64,000 bases of DNA from Salvia splendens (GCF_004379255.2 NC_056052.1:6758001-6822000), one strand, 5' to 3'. Counted from the first letter of the stretch, positions 1-10,172 are shown. Numbers and translations are program-made. Notes: generated from the sequence alone by a model not told the origin.

Positions 1-23
1 GGTTCCTTTCCTTGCTTGATCCT

Positions 24-530
24 TCAACACTTGATGAATCCCATCTTGATGTCAATCTCAATCAAGTTATCATCCTCCTCATTGAACTCATTCATCTCTC
101 CCCAGAAATCCTTATGAAACTCTTTGCAGCACTTGACATCATTTTCATTCCACACAAACTGCCCACTTGGGATTTCTATCTCAATGAGGCTCTCCTCGTC
201 CGATATCGATCCGTCCGAGCAGTCCAACCTCCGCTCCATATCAGATGAGTGATCTTCACTTGATGAGAACTGTTCCATGCTCTCACTCTCTGAGTACAAA
301 TCTTGTGATCCCATCAACACCACCTCTTGCTCCCTCTCCTCTTCTTGCAATGTAGGCTGGTGCTTTTCTTGATGGAATTGGGGTTTTCTTTGGGAGAATG
401 TGAAGAGAAAGATGAAGATGATTGGGATCAAGAAATATCCATGGCTAGATGATGATAACACTGCACATATTGGAACAAGAAGTGCTAACCAGGCTCTTGA
501 GCATTGCAAAAAATAGAGACAACAAGCCAT
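24..530 (-). CDS. Acidic two-helix membrane protein, plant-specific, function unknown
   Basis: A single-exon open frame of 168 residues. The first 45 residues hold two hydrophobic stretches (about 8-24 and 31-44), so the N-terminus is probably membrane-inserted. From about residue 60 the chain is strongly acidic and serine-rich. Two short motifs recur: SDEESLIEIEIPSG near residues 109-122 and NLIEID near the end. I recall this LIEI motif arrangement from small uncharacterised plant transmembrane proteins, but I cannot assign a function. The C-terminus ends at a TGA at the extreme left of the window and looks complete. No splice sites are needed. The acidic tail could be a protein-binding segment, which is inference only. 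Confidence 0.75.
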   Translation of the reverse strand: MACCLYFLQCSRAWLALLVPICAVLSSSSHGYFLIPIIFIFLFTFSQRKPQFHQEKHQPTLQEEEREQEVVLMGSQDLYSESESMEQFSSSEDHSSDMERRLDCSDGSISDEESLIEIEIPSGQFVWNENDVKCCKEFHKDFWGEMNEFNEEDDNLIEIDIKMGFIKC

Positions 531-1829
531 CTTTTTTGGAGGAAAGATATCAAAAGGGAGTGGATAAGAAAAGAAAAGATTGCTTTTTTACAACACTAGA
601 ATGAAAACTCAGCCAATTCTTGCTGAGGCTTCAGAAGAGTGAGGGAGAGAGAGGCATAAAGAAAAGGACTAGATTTGCAGTGCAATAAATATGAAGAAAC
701 AGGTGTAGATGAACTGGTTTCTTGGTTAGTATGACAAAAAGGGGTATAGTTTTTTTGTTTCCACAGTGTGGAAATGTTTATAAAACTAATGTATGACTGA
801 TACAAATTTGGTAAACTGCAAGGCTCTTTCCAGGGTTCAAAGGCTCACCATTTTCTAAGAGCTTTTCCCACTGTTTGTGTAATTAAAAACAAACCTTGTT
901 GTGTTTCCCCAACACTAATCAGTGGTCCTTCTCTGCAACTGATTCTCTTAAAAACATCAACAAGCCATGGGAATGAGAGATGCCATGTGCCAATCTCTGA
1001 GCTCACCAGTCTAATTCACATGCCAATTTCCCCCCTCTATAAAAAATTACAAAAAGCAGCAAAAAAGTTTTTTTTTGCTATTTCATATAGCCAACCAAGA
1101 CAGTAACTTTTCACCTGAATGAAATCAATAATAAAAGAAGTAGTGGAATGACTACTCAATAAGGTTGCTTTAATAAACACTACATACTTATATGATGCAA
1201 AAGTAGAGGCTTAAATTTATTAGTCAAAGGTAGTTAGCCAATATTAAGAATATATTCCGAGCTTGAATTGCAAGAATTAGAATAAGAGTAAAACAACATT
1301 ACTTGAGTGATTGAATTCAAATTTGTCTTTAGGTGATTGATATCAGTCAATATTCTTCAATCTCACATATGGCATTTTTAATTATATACTTATGACCCTC
1401 TTATTTGTTTAGTTTATCTATAAAATGGGGATTGGATGCAAATAAGGTTCATGGAGAGAAGCTTGCACAATGCACAAAAAAAATGGTCCCAATTGAATTG
1501 ATAAAAATTGAATCTTTTTACATGCCTATTTGCTCACTTTCTACCAAAACCTGAACAATCAATCACGTGATATAGATCTTTTAGTACAACGAGGGATGAA
1601 CATTTCAAACACGATTTAAACTTGATTAAAATTGCTAACGTTTTAATAGTCAAGTATAATTGCAACATATAGGTGATAGGGAAGAATAAGGCATAGTAAA
1701 CAACAAACAATAAGAAAGTAAAAAAGGAGATTGAAATACTCAAGAGTTTAGGTACATTCCAAAAGTGAAGACAAAAATGAGGAAGATATTGATAGTGTAG
1801 TATTTATACAAACTAGTGAATTAACATGA
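531..1829. other. Intergenic, no gene recognised
   Basis: AT-rich DNA between two minus-strand genes. It should hold the promoter of the acidic membrane protein gene (531 upward) and the terminator side of the small plastid protein gene. I see no coding exon, RNA gene or clear element. The short open frames at 596-805 and 1534-1743 have no recognisable protein character. Confidence 0.5.
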
Positions 1830-2274
1830 TCATCTGATAGGAGCCTTAATCCAGCCATTGGCAAAAGCAATGGCTAAAATAACAAAAGGGGTTGACATAC
1901 CAAAGATGATTATGTAAGGGAGTGGTGTCTTCATGGGATTCTCCCCTTCTCTCTCACCTGCTGTTTGCCAATACCTACGTAGATAAAACATTAGTACACA
2001 GCAATTTTACATATGTTCTTGCATAATACTACTAAGTAGCATGTAAGGAAAATTACTGGTCTGGTTCTTGCTCCTTGGTGATGAACTTCTTCTTCCCTCC
2101 TTTCTTGACCTCTCCCTCTCCAGGCTCTCCTCCACCACCTAAATTTGCAGAAACTCTGAAACCATGGCTCCTTTTCTTGAGATTGTGAAGAGGAAAAGGA
2201 GGAGAAAATGGCTTGTAATTTGTAGTTGGGAGCTTCAAGCTGACAGCAGAGAAAATGCCTACTTCTATTGCCAT
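1830..2274 (-). CDS. Small predicted plastid single-helix protein, two exons
   Basis: The model is complement of 2057-2274 joined to 1830-1974. The donor is CA|GTAATT at 2056, the acceptor is GTAG before 1974, and codon CAG is split across the junction. This gives 120 residues with no internal stop. The N-terminal 50 residues are rich in Ser, Pro, Lys and Phe with few acids, as in a chloroplast transit peptide. A Gly/Lys-rich linker follows. The second exon encodes a conserved-looking stretch (YWQTAGEREGENPMKTPLPY) and then one hydrophobic helix of about 22 residues before a short basic end. I take the ATG at 2274 rather than an upstream in-frame ATG at 2319, because it starts the transit-like segment. 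It resembles one-helix thylakoid proteins, but I cannot name it. The exon structure is more certain than the function. Confidence 0.75.
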
Positions 2275-3686
2275 ATTACTTGAACACAACTTTCTTTCTG
2301 CAAGATTTTGTCTATGCAAGAATGCTGACAGAGATGGAACAGATGTCTGATTTAGAACTTAGAAATAGAATCTACATACATATCTTATCTAGAATCTTGT
2401 GGCTCACCCTTTGTGCAAATTAAAAGGGTGACCCAATCTCCTTGATCCGGGTTAGGCCCAAATTGGACTTGTGTATCATTTGGCCCAAAGATGAAAAAGG
2501 TTCAAGCTTTTATTATTGGGCTCAGTATACATTTTGCACATCAAAATATAATTTGTTGGCCCAGAAAAAAGTATGAGCATTTATCGGAATTCGGATATAC
2601 TCCTCCGTTCCTTCATATTTAAGACACTTTTTTTGGCACTGGAGGTTTAAGAAATAGATGTTTAGTTAGTTAAGAATGAACAAAAGATGATAAAATACAA
2701 CTTAATTGTTAAGACGCTTCTCTTTCATTTAATAGAATTAGGATTCGAGTCATTACGAGAGAGATGGAGAACCATTATTGCTTTCTTTAAAAAAAACTAT
2801 AGATGAGCAAAAAAGTCAATAATCAAACCAAATTGAATTTATTGGTTTTTGGAATTTCCAATTTAATTTTTAGGTAAAATCATTCCGATTTAAGTTAAAA
2901 AGCCTAAAATAACTTAACATGTGTAAACATCACATTAAAACTAGCGGTCTCATTTCGCTTTTAATTATCGTAATTTGAGGCTACCTAAATTGCATTGTAG
3001 GATTACTGCTATAGAATCTTAGTCTCATGTCATTTGAGACACCATTAATCAAATATGAAAATAGATTTTGTTTTTGTGAGTTGAATTCTCTTTGTAGAGT
3101 ATTTTACTTGTTTGGAACTTATCAAGATACTTTGAACAAGATCTTGTGGCGTTCAACCATACCGAGGTTCGTGGCTGGTCATATAGCCAACGGGTCGAGG
3201 TTTTCCAAGCTTTTGGAGTGGAGCAAACCAAATTCTCAATCAAGGGAGTCCGCTGCCAATCCTTATACGTGAGGTCCTTGGATCAATATATTCAACGGAT
3301 CCTTCCTCTATCCATATCAATGATGATACCTTATCTGAGTATGGTTCAATCAACATATTGGGGAGGAGAGAACACTATTGATTGTATTGAATGTGATGAT
3401 TTATTTACTCTATGGTGTTCCCCTTAAATATGGTGTAGGAACAGAATATACATGGTAAGTCAATAATCCTATTCAAGGATTAATATTACACGGTGATTTG
3501 ATTTGGGATGATTGACTCCTAATTTATGGTGATTTGATGTCCTTTTTCTTAAAATCACACACTAACACTCATATATATCATTCCATGGCTTACTGATCTC
3601 TGAGTTATAAGCTTTATTACTTGGAAATGAGTTTTCATGAGTATTGGCTTGGTTTTGATTATCAATTCCCTTGTTTTTGGTTTTAG
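2275..3686. other. Intergenic, no firm gene
   Basis: AT-rich sequence. A TACTCCTCCGTTCC end at 2597 looks like a worn Stowaway-type terminus, but I could not find its partner. The open frame at 3146-3427 (93 codons) has no family resemblance that I recognise. The stretch before 3687 reads like intron sequence leading into the ribosomal protein fragment. Confidence 0.4.
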
Positions 3687-3906
3687 GTGGAATGAAGGTG
3701 AAGGATCATCTCCCTATGCTTGCTGCTCAAGATATTTCTCAGAGATGCAAGGTTCTTAATTAGATATTCCATCTAAATTTGCTATCCATTATACATTCCA
3801 TGGCACCATTTGTTTATTTCCCATTTCACTCATCCATTGGCAATATCTCAGGAACTTGGCATCAACGCTCTTCACATTAAGCTTCGTGCCACGGGTGACA
3901 ACAGGG
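3687..3906 (+). pseudogene. Fragment of 40S ribosomal protein uS11 (RPS14), intron retained
   Basis: Two exon-like blocks match the middle of cytosolic uS11. Block 1 (3687-3751) starts after TTTTAG and encodes GGMKVK, then a shortened version of the SSPYA segment, then LAAQDISQRCK. It ends at AAG|GTTCTT. Block 2 (3852-3906) follows CTCAG and encodes ELGINALHIKLRATGDNR. The original 100-bp intron between them is kept, so this is a copied piece of genomic DNA and not a processed cDNA copy. Block 1 has lost codons and is frame-damaged in the SSPYAAM segment. The usual glycine- and arginine-rich C-terminus is absent. The upstream exon that would carry the start codon was not found. The family match is clear by eye over about 35 residues. 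Confidence 0.7.
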
Positions 3907-4094
3907 ATGAATCATAGCCTGAATCTATCATCTCAGCGTAGTCAATGATAACAGGAAATTGTTGTTGCCATTTACAAGTCTTTATCTTCACGTATTGACA
4001 TATGATATGATTGTGGTATTTTCTTTAACATAACAAAGCTCTATGCACTTTCTTTAACATGAGTTACATAACTTCAAACCTTATTACTACATTG

Positions 4095-4297
4095 TACTCT
4101 CCGTCCTATAAAAGATGTCATACTTGTGGGATCGCACGAGATTTTAGGAGGTTTTGTTTTGTGTGTTTAATGAAGAGAGAAAATATAATTTTTATATTAA
4201 TGTGAGAGAGAACTTTTTTCAAAAATGGAAATGTGACATCGTTTGTGGAACAAACTAAAAAGGAAAATGTGACATCTATTAGGAGACGGATGGAGTA
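4095..4297. mobile_element. Stowaway-like MITE
   Basis: A block of about 200 bp bounded by TA at 4095 and TA at 4296. The left end reads CTCTCCGTCCTATAAAAG and the right end is its complement-like TAGGAGACGGATGGAG. This matches the CTCCCTCCGTCC terminal signature of plant Stowaway (Tc1/mariner-type) MITEs. No coding capacity. Confidence 0.7.
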
Positions 4298-4310
4298 CTT
4301 CAATAGAATA

Positions 4311-4558
4311 TACTCCCTCCGTCCATGAAAAATAGACAACATTGTGAATGTCACGGATTTTAATGTGAAATTGGTAAAGTAAGAGATAATGGAAAAAAGT
4401 AAGAGAGAAGTAGTGTTAATGGAATGTAGAGTCCGTATTATTAGTAGTGTTTAATTGTGTTAGATAGCAAATGTGGGGTCCTTTTTCAAACCTGGTTTAT
4501 TTTATGTGGACAACTAAAAATGACAAATGTAGTCTATTTTTCATGGACGGATGGAGTA
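4311..4558. mobile_element. Stowaway-like MITE, second copy
   Basis: Bounded by TA dinucleotides, with left end CTCCCTCCGTCCATGAAAAA and right end TTTTTCATGGACGGATGGAG. These are near-perfect terminal inverted repeats. It lies 13 bp from the preceding MITE in the same orientation class. No coding capacity. Confidence 0.8.
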
Positions 4559-4647
4559 CTATCTACCAAACCTTGTTTAATTTTATACTTCACCATTAAT
4601 TTTGAATTTCCCTTGGCATCCATCAGTTCTTTTTCTTTTTTCTTTAC

Positions 4648-4815
4648 CCGGTTCTCAAGGCAGCCAAAGAGAAGGGCGATCTAATTCGGAACCACAGTCG
4701 TGATGGCTTGGTCGATGGTGATAATCTTAACAGCAACGCTCCCAATTTTCTTTTGATCAAGCTTAATATTTGGCAAAATGAAAAAGAGGGGGACGAGGAT
4801 GATTATTATGAATAA
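4648..4815 (+). other. Orphan exon-like open frame
   Basis: From CCG at 4648, 56 codons run to a TAA at 4815 without a start codon nearby. The translation is highly charged (begins PVLKAAKEKGDLIRNHSRDG, ends in an acidic EGDEDDYYE tail) and looks like the last exon of a real gene. I do not recognise the family. It sits just outside the left LTR of the next element, so it may be a fragment cut off by insertions, or chance. Confidence 0.3.
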
Positions 4816-4854
4816 GATGATCACACACATTTTATAAAAATGTTTCATGTTCTT

Positions 4855-5069
4855 TATTAGAGTATTGTTAGTTAGCTTATTTCCAGCCTATATATAAGGC
4901 AAAATAATGTAGTTTGTAAACCAACTTTTCCACAATGTAGTCATTAATGAAATTCCCTTTCTCTTCCCTCTCTCTCTTTCACCGACGGTTTCTCTCATTT
5001 CTCCATGGCAGTTTCTTCAATTTCTTCCATAGATTTCTTCTCTGCTTTTTCAATTCTCCAAATTTAACA
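4855..5069 (+). repeat. Left LTR of the coding-less element
   Basis: Starts TATTAGAGTATTG and ends AATTTAACA. Carries TATATAAG near 4890. It is followed at once by the tRNA-Met primer site. Confidence 0.85.
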
Positions 5070-5335
5070 TGGTATCAGAGCGCAAATTCGCTGCGTGCCT
5101 CTGATTACCTCTATCTTCTCTATCTTTTGTTTTGATTTTTCATTTTTTTTCATAGCTAGGGTTTGTGAGTTTGATTCATGAGAGTTTTTCGCCAAGTCTC
5201 TCACCGGATTCAGTCTTCACCGGTGCTCCAGGTTTTTCTATTCTCTCTCTTTGGCTTTGAAATTTCAGCCGATCTACTTTTTTTTTTTTCAAATCTCAAT
5301 CACCGATTGAATTCGGTTTTCTCAATTCTCACAGA

Positions 5336-5403
5336 TTGAAATAGGATTCTATGAATCTGAAATATCAATTGAAATAGGATTCTATGAATCTGAAATATCA
5401 ATT
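5336..5403 (+). repeat. 34-bp tandem duplication inside the element
   Basis: A unit starting TGAAATAGGATTCTATGAA is present twice in a row with no differences that I can see. It is a recent local duplication in the leader region. Confidence 0.8.
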
Positions 5404-6135
5404 ATGTTTCTGGTTTTTATTCACCGAGTTTCGGTTGAATTCATCTCTATTGTTTGTGAATCTCTATGTTCACCGATCTGTTTCCTTTCATCTTAAATCG
5501 GTTTTCTCTTTAATTCCGATGTTTGTATCGGAAATCTCAGTTCTCAGATCCGATGTTTGAGTCGGTTTTTTTTCTATGAATCTCAAATCACCGATAAAAA
5601 TCGGTTTCTCTTCTTTTTCTCAATTCCTCTCTTCTTCACCATTTTGGTGTTACCAGAGCTCATTTTCTCTCCTTTTTTAGATAGGCTCCTGTATTTTTTT
5701 TTCTCAAGTGTTTGGAGTTATCAGTTTGTTGGTGATGCTAGGCAAATAAACATGTTGGTTTGTTGGTGTTGTTTGTTGGTGTTGCTAGGCACTTTCTGCC
5801 AAGTTTTCAAGTTCAAATCTCTGTTATCTAGCCTCTTGTTTGGCTTTTGTTTGAATTGGAGGAAGAGCACCTGATAATGCAGGTTCCTACAACTCCAAAC
5901 TGCAACACAAGTTTCTTTTGTGATGAAGGTGACTCAAGTCTATGAAGTTGCTGCTGAAATTTGGGGTGGCGCTTGATTTAAACTTTTTTCGGCAGTTCCC
6001 GACTTCTCTTATATCAACAATCAAATGTTATTTTGGATATACTAGAATTGGAGAATAAATGTAATTAGGATTTAGTAGTTTGTAGTTGTTTTGTTGTTGT
6101 GTTTGTGGTCAAGATGCTTCCATCTTGAGGGGGGC

Positions 6136-6350
6136 TATTAGAGTATTGTTAGTTAGCTTATTTCCAGCCTATATATAAGGCAAATTAATGTAGTTTGTAA
6201 ACCAACTTTTCCACAATGTAGTCATTAATGAAATTCCCTTTCTCTTCACTCTCTCTCTTTCACCGACGGTTTCTCTCATTTCTCCATGGCAGTTTCTTCA
6301 ATTTCTTCCATAGATTTCTTCTCTGCTTTTTCAATTCTCCAAATTTAACA
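6136..6350 (+). repeat. Right LTR of the coding-less element
   Basis: Same length and nearly the same sequence as 4855-5069. Its last base is immediately followed by the first base of the TRIM array. Confidence 0.85.
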
Positions 6351-6992
6351 TGTTAAAATTCATAATTCTTGTCCCACATCGACTTGGTAACGATCCTAGC
6401 TCACCTATATAAGTGTGGATAACCCTCCCCCTTATGAGGCCTTTTAAGGGGTGAGTGGCCCATTTCTAATATGGTATCAGAGCGGGCCCAAGTCGATGAT
6501 GGATTATATCTCTTTATCTCTTCTCTTGCCTACCCACGTGATGGAAGTCCGATGTGTCATTCCGGCCCACACGTGAGGGGGCGTGTTAAAATTCATAATT
6601 CTTGTCCCACATCGACTTGGTAACGATCCTAGCTCACCTATATAAGTGTGGATAACCCTCCCCCTTATGAGGCCTTTTAAGGGGTGAGTGGCCCATTTCT
6701 AATATGTTAAATTCTCTAAATTCTATCCCACATCGACTTGGTGAAGATCCCATCTAATCTATATAAGTGTGGATAACCCTCCCCCTTATGAGGCCTTTTA
6801 AGGGGTAAGTGGCCCATTTCTAATATGGTATCAGAGCGGGCCCAAGTCGATGATGGTTTTCTCTTTATCTCTTATCTACCTCACGAGTGGAAGACCGATG
6901 TCCTTTCCGGCCCACATCGATGATGGTTTCTCTTGCATTGCCTACCCACGTGATGGAAGACCGATGTCCTTTCCGGCCCACACGTGAGGGGG
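6351..6992 (+). mobile_element. TRIM array: three 121-bp LTRs head to tail
   Basis: Three direct repeats of exactly 121 bp lie at 6351-6471, 6584-6704 and 6705-6825. Each starts TGTTAAA, contains CCCACATCGACTTGG and a CTATATAAG box, and ends CATTTCTAATA. The first and third are followed by the primer site TGGTATCAGAGC and a short leader (GGGCCCAAGTCGATGATGG). The first internal region is 112 bp and ends in a purine tract (ACGTGAGGGGGCG). The second is about 167 bp, has an internal repeat, and ends in the same purine tract, but no LTR follows. The second and third LTRs abut with no base between them. The very short non-coding interior fits terminal-repeat retrotransposons in miniature. The first two LTRs are nearly identical; the third differs by several bases. 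Confidence 0.85.
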
Positions 6993-8452
6993 TCTTTCAC
7001 ACACATTTGGAAGCTATTGTGAGTAAAATTGACAGTGCAAGCTAAGGATTGAGTGAGAGCACTGACTGATATCAGATTGAAAGCAAAGGTTGGGACATGT
7101 AAAACTGAGGAAAGAGTGATAAGAGATGTGAGTTGAACTGTACCTAGATGAGTGATAGGAGCCGTGTTGCCATTGGGAAGATTAACTGAAGCATTTGTTA
7201 TTGGTGTGGCAGATTGGAAGAGAGATTGGTCATGGCACACATGGTGAGTAGCTCCTGTATCTAGAATCCAAGTAGATGAACTAGAACATGAAGATGAAAT
7301 AGAGTTTATACAAGGAGTGAAGAAAACTGTACCAGAGAAGTTATTGGAGAGATGAGATGGAGTTTGAGCAGAGAGATCATTTGCTGCAGGTGGTGTGTTG
7401 GCTGCATTGGGAGGATTGGTGAGTTTATGGCTCTGCAAGAGACTGATCAGCTGTTGATATTGATCAAAACTTGGCAAATTAGTGTTATCTTCAACGAGAT
7501 TGACAGATCGATGTTGATGAGAACCAGAATTCCCAGCATATCCAGAAATAGGATTCCCAGCATATCCAGATCCGGATGATGGTTTGCCTTTCCCTCTGCC
7601 AAATCCGAGAGGGAAACCATGAAGAAGGAAGCATTTCTCAACCGGATGATTGGTTCTACCACAATGAGAGCATAAGAACTTGTTTAAAGCTCTGCCATAC
7701 GAAGAAGCAGCATTGGCAAAGGGAAGCTCACTAGTGACAGGAGCTCTAGCAGGAGTATCAATCAGTCTTTGCCTCTCTTCCTGAATAACTAAGGAGAATA
7801 CCTTAGATAGAGAAGGAAGAGGAACCATAGAGAGAATGTGAGATCTGAGTTGAGAGAAGGAAGAGTTCAAACCGATGAGGAATTGCATAGTGCAATCCTT
7901 CTCTTGATGTTGATTCCATTTCAAAGCACTATCACAGGTGCATCTAGTGCAAGTACACCAGGAGATGGGTTGAGAATTCTTATATTCATCCCAAATGATG
8001 CGGAGATTGGTGAAATATGAGTTAACATCAGAGGATCCTTGAGTGAGAGACATTAGCTGTTGCCTTAGCTGATAAATTCTGGCAGAATCACTCGTGGAAA
8101 ATCGCTCCTTCAAATCGAACCAGATAGCATAAGCATCATCGATGTACATGATGCTTGAACCGATTTGTGGAGAAACTGAGTTGTGAATCCACGAAACAAC
8201 CATGCTGTTGCAGCGAATCCATGATTGATAAAGGAGATCTTCACGAGCTGGACGGAGGATCGATCCATCTACAAAAACCAGCTTGTTTTTAGCAAGTAGG
8301 GCAGTGCTGAAGGATCTACTCCAAGAGACGTAATTAGATCCAGTGAGTTGTTGTTGAACGAGCATAATACCAGGATTATCGCTCGGATGGAGAAAATATG
8401 GGCTAGTAGAATCATCTGCAGGTAATTGAGCAGCACGGTTTCGATTTGCCAT
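6993..8452 (-). pseudogene. Ty1/copia gag-protease fragment, pol missing
   Basis: A long open frame on the minus strand starts at ATG 8452. It contains the copia Gag N-terminal domain (LTGSNYVSWSRSF region), the retrotran-gag core, a CCHC-like zinc knuckle (CSHCGRTNHPVEKC), and the aspartic protease start LDTGATHHVC followed by the LISVSALT region. It then runs into TRIM DNA near 6993, and its last codons are read from that repeat. Integrase, reverse transcriptase, RNase H and the 3' LTR are all absent. In the family these follow in one polyprotein, so this copy cannot transpose by itself. The remaining frame has no stops over about 480 codons, which suggests that the truncation is young. The frame opens 79 bp downstream of a primer site. 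Confidence 0.85.
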
Positions 8453-8530
8453 GGTGAGATATGAAAAAGAAAGGAAGAAGAGGAAGAAGATTTGAAGGAG
8501 ATTAGATGTGGAGATGCGGAAGTTTTGTCA

Positions 8531-8930
8531 CTGATACCATAATAGATCTATGAATATCAGCTCCATGAGCTTGGAAGAAGCTGAAGAGATATTTTGGAGA
8601 TGAAGAATGTATTTTATTGATTGATTGTGAAAGACAATACATTCAGCTTATATAGCTGGTAAAAGACAAAATGAACAAGCAACCAACTCTAACTAACTAA
8701 CGGGAGCCAGCTGTCATTAACTAACTCAAAACTAACTAATAACCGACTTCTTATCTTGTTCCATGGCTGAGCTAGCATGTGAGTGACGTGCATGAGGGTT
8801 GCATGGAGCTGCATGGTGAGATATCCTTGATACTTCGTTTTATTCAGTTGATCCCGTGAGTTCTCTAAATCATTTGACGCTGACGTTTTTGCTAGAGCTA
8901 ACAGCTCCAGCAAGTTAGCATCGAGATCAT
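8531..8930 (-). mobile_element. Copia 5' LTR and primer-binding site
   Basis: On the minus strand the primer site TGGTATCAG lies at 8539-8531, immediately after a sequence ending CATAGATCTATTA. Upstream of it is an LTR-like region with AGCTATATAAGCTGAATG (TATA-like) around 8640-8660 and AATAAAATACATTC (polyA-signal-like). The outer LTR edge is not fixed, because the matching 3' LTR is lost; I place it somewhere between 8700 and 8930. Confidence 0.6.
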
Positions 8931-9004
8931 TGGCGCGAGCTCGCTGTTTGATTCTACGCAGAGTTCCTATAATGGTTTTGGCAACCTAAGCGCAGCTCAA
9001 AGGT

Positions 9005-9772
9005 TTGCATTTGTCTTCTGTCCACCCAGAGGAAGAATCGGGTAATGATGATGAGACGTTAGATGAGAGAGCCAAGCGAAGGAGTTTGAGAACGACGAGA
9101 AAGGAAGATTTGGTGGAAGTAGAGGGCAGGCTTGTTGAGTCGGCTGCCAAGGCAGCTGAGGAGTTTCAGATGGCGGAACGAAAGAGAAGGGGGAAGCGGA
9201 TTGCAGTCCCCGGTAAGAAAAGGAAGTCGCGGCAAGCATCCCTAAGTGTGGTCATCCAAGAACCCAAAGAGAACGTAGTAGAAGAAGAAGACGAGGAGCA
9301 GGAAGGAGAACAAATGGAAACTAGTGAAAGCGAGGAGAGCGAAGGGGCCAGTTGAGACTGAAGTGAGACTAGCTCCTGCTGAGGAGAGGCCGACTGCACT
9401 GAGGAAATATGGCAAAAGATGATAGAGGATATGCTGCGTAAGCTTGGGGAGGCTACTGCGGTGTACAAGGGGCTACTGGAGCTCCAAACTGACAAAATGA
9501 CAAAGGTCCTCTCCCACATGGAGAAGATGGTTACAATAGCCGAAAAGAACTCCCAGCTAGCTCTCCAAATTGCAGCATCCTCATCCAAGGAAAGCCAACC
9601 TCAGCAAGCCACCCTGGAGACTACCCCTATGAAACCAACCAGAAAGAGAAACGAAGTTACCACCACCACCACCACCAGGCAGACAAAGAGGAATCCACAG
9701 AGCCACCATCCCTCGGAAGTCTGGCTCCCAAGGGAGCTTGAAAAAGAATTAAACCCCCCAGAAACCAAGTAA
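9005..9772 (+). pseudogene. C-terminal remnant of an extra ORF of a gypsy element
   Basis: Two open frames are separated by a stop and frame change between 9355 and 9419. The first is very basic then acidic (KRKSRQAS, followed by a Glu-rich run), like a nuclear localisation region. The second begins MIEDMLRKLGEATAVYKGLL and has a heptad-like coiled-coil segment, then a Thr-rich and Arg/Lys-rich tail ending at a TAA. Athila-type elements often carry an additional ORF after pol whose tail looks like this, so that is my best assignment. I cannot show homology directly. Confidence 0.45.
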
Positions 9773-9865
9773 TTTTAAATTTTCTGTTTTTATAGTCTCT
9801 ATTTTAGCTAGCTCTTATATGTGCATTTTCTTTTCTGCCTTATGTTTTTCTGTGTGTTCTTCTCC

Positions 9866-10172
9866 TACTTAGCCCATTACTTGGACTAAGTGTGAGAAGT
9901 TTTCAATTATATACATCATGTGTTTTCCTTGTCTATTTTGTTTAAGTGGATGTCCTCACACTTAGCCCAATACTTGGTCTAAGTGTGAGAAGTTTTTATG
10001 TGCATAATGTGTGTTTTCTCTACCTGTAATTACTGTTGATTGCTCTTCCACTTAGCCCAAAGCTTGGTCTAAGTGTGAGAAATTGTTCATACATATGCCT
10101 ATTGTATTCGTTAATATGTTCACGTTCTGTCTTCTCCCACTTAGCTCAGTGTCTGGTCTAAGTGTGAGAAGT
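9866..10172 (+). repeat. Four spaced hairpin repeats
   Basis: A unit of the form CACTTAG-CCCAATACTTGGT-CTAAGTGTGAGAAG occurs near 9868, 9957, 10049 and 10139. Each contains inverted arms (CACTTAG/CTAAGTG) around an 11-13 base loop, so each can fold as a hairpin in RNA. Spacing is about 90 bp. The middle bases vary and the arms are conserved. Confidence 0.8.

Larger units (their letters stand above)
4855..6350 (+). mobile_element. Short coding-less LTR retroelement (TRIM/LARD-like)
   Basis: Two almost identical 215-bp direct repeats (4855-5069 and 6136-6350) flank 1066 bp. Directly after the left LTR lies TGGTATCAGAGC (5070-5081), the standard primer-binding site complementary to initiator tRNA-Met. 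Directly before the right LTR lies the purine tract TTGAGGGGGGC (6124-6135). So this is a complete LTR retroelement frame. The interior has no gag, protease, reverse transcriptase or integrase signature; the longest open frame is 105 codons and unremarkable. It must depend on proteins supplied by another element. The LTR contains a TATATAAG box about 40 bp in. The two LTRs differ by only a few substitutions that I can see, which suggests recent insertion. I could not find matching target duplications, because the right flank is occupied by another element. Confidence 0.85.

Noticed and set aside
3027..3427. Overlapping 81- and 93-codon open frames
   Set aside because: No recognisable domain, no splice context, and an antisense frame of similar quality; likely chance.
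6351..6992. Cassandra-type TRIM with 5S rRNA promoter
   Set aside because: The LTRs lack the 5S box A/C sequences that define Cassandra; only the TRIM class is supported.
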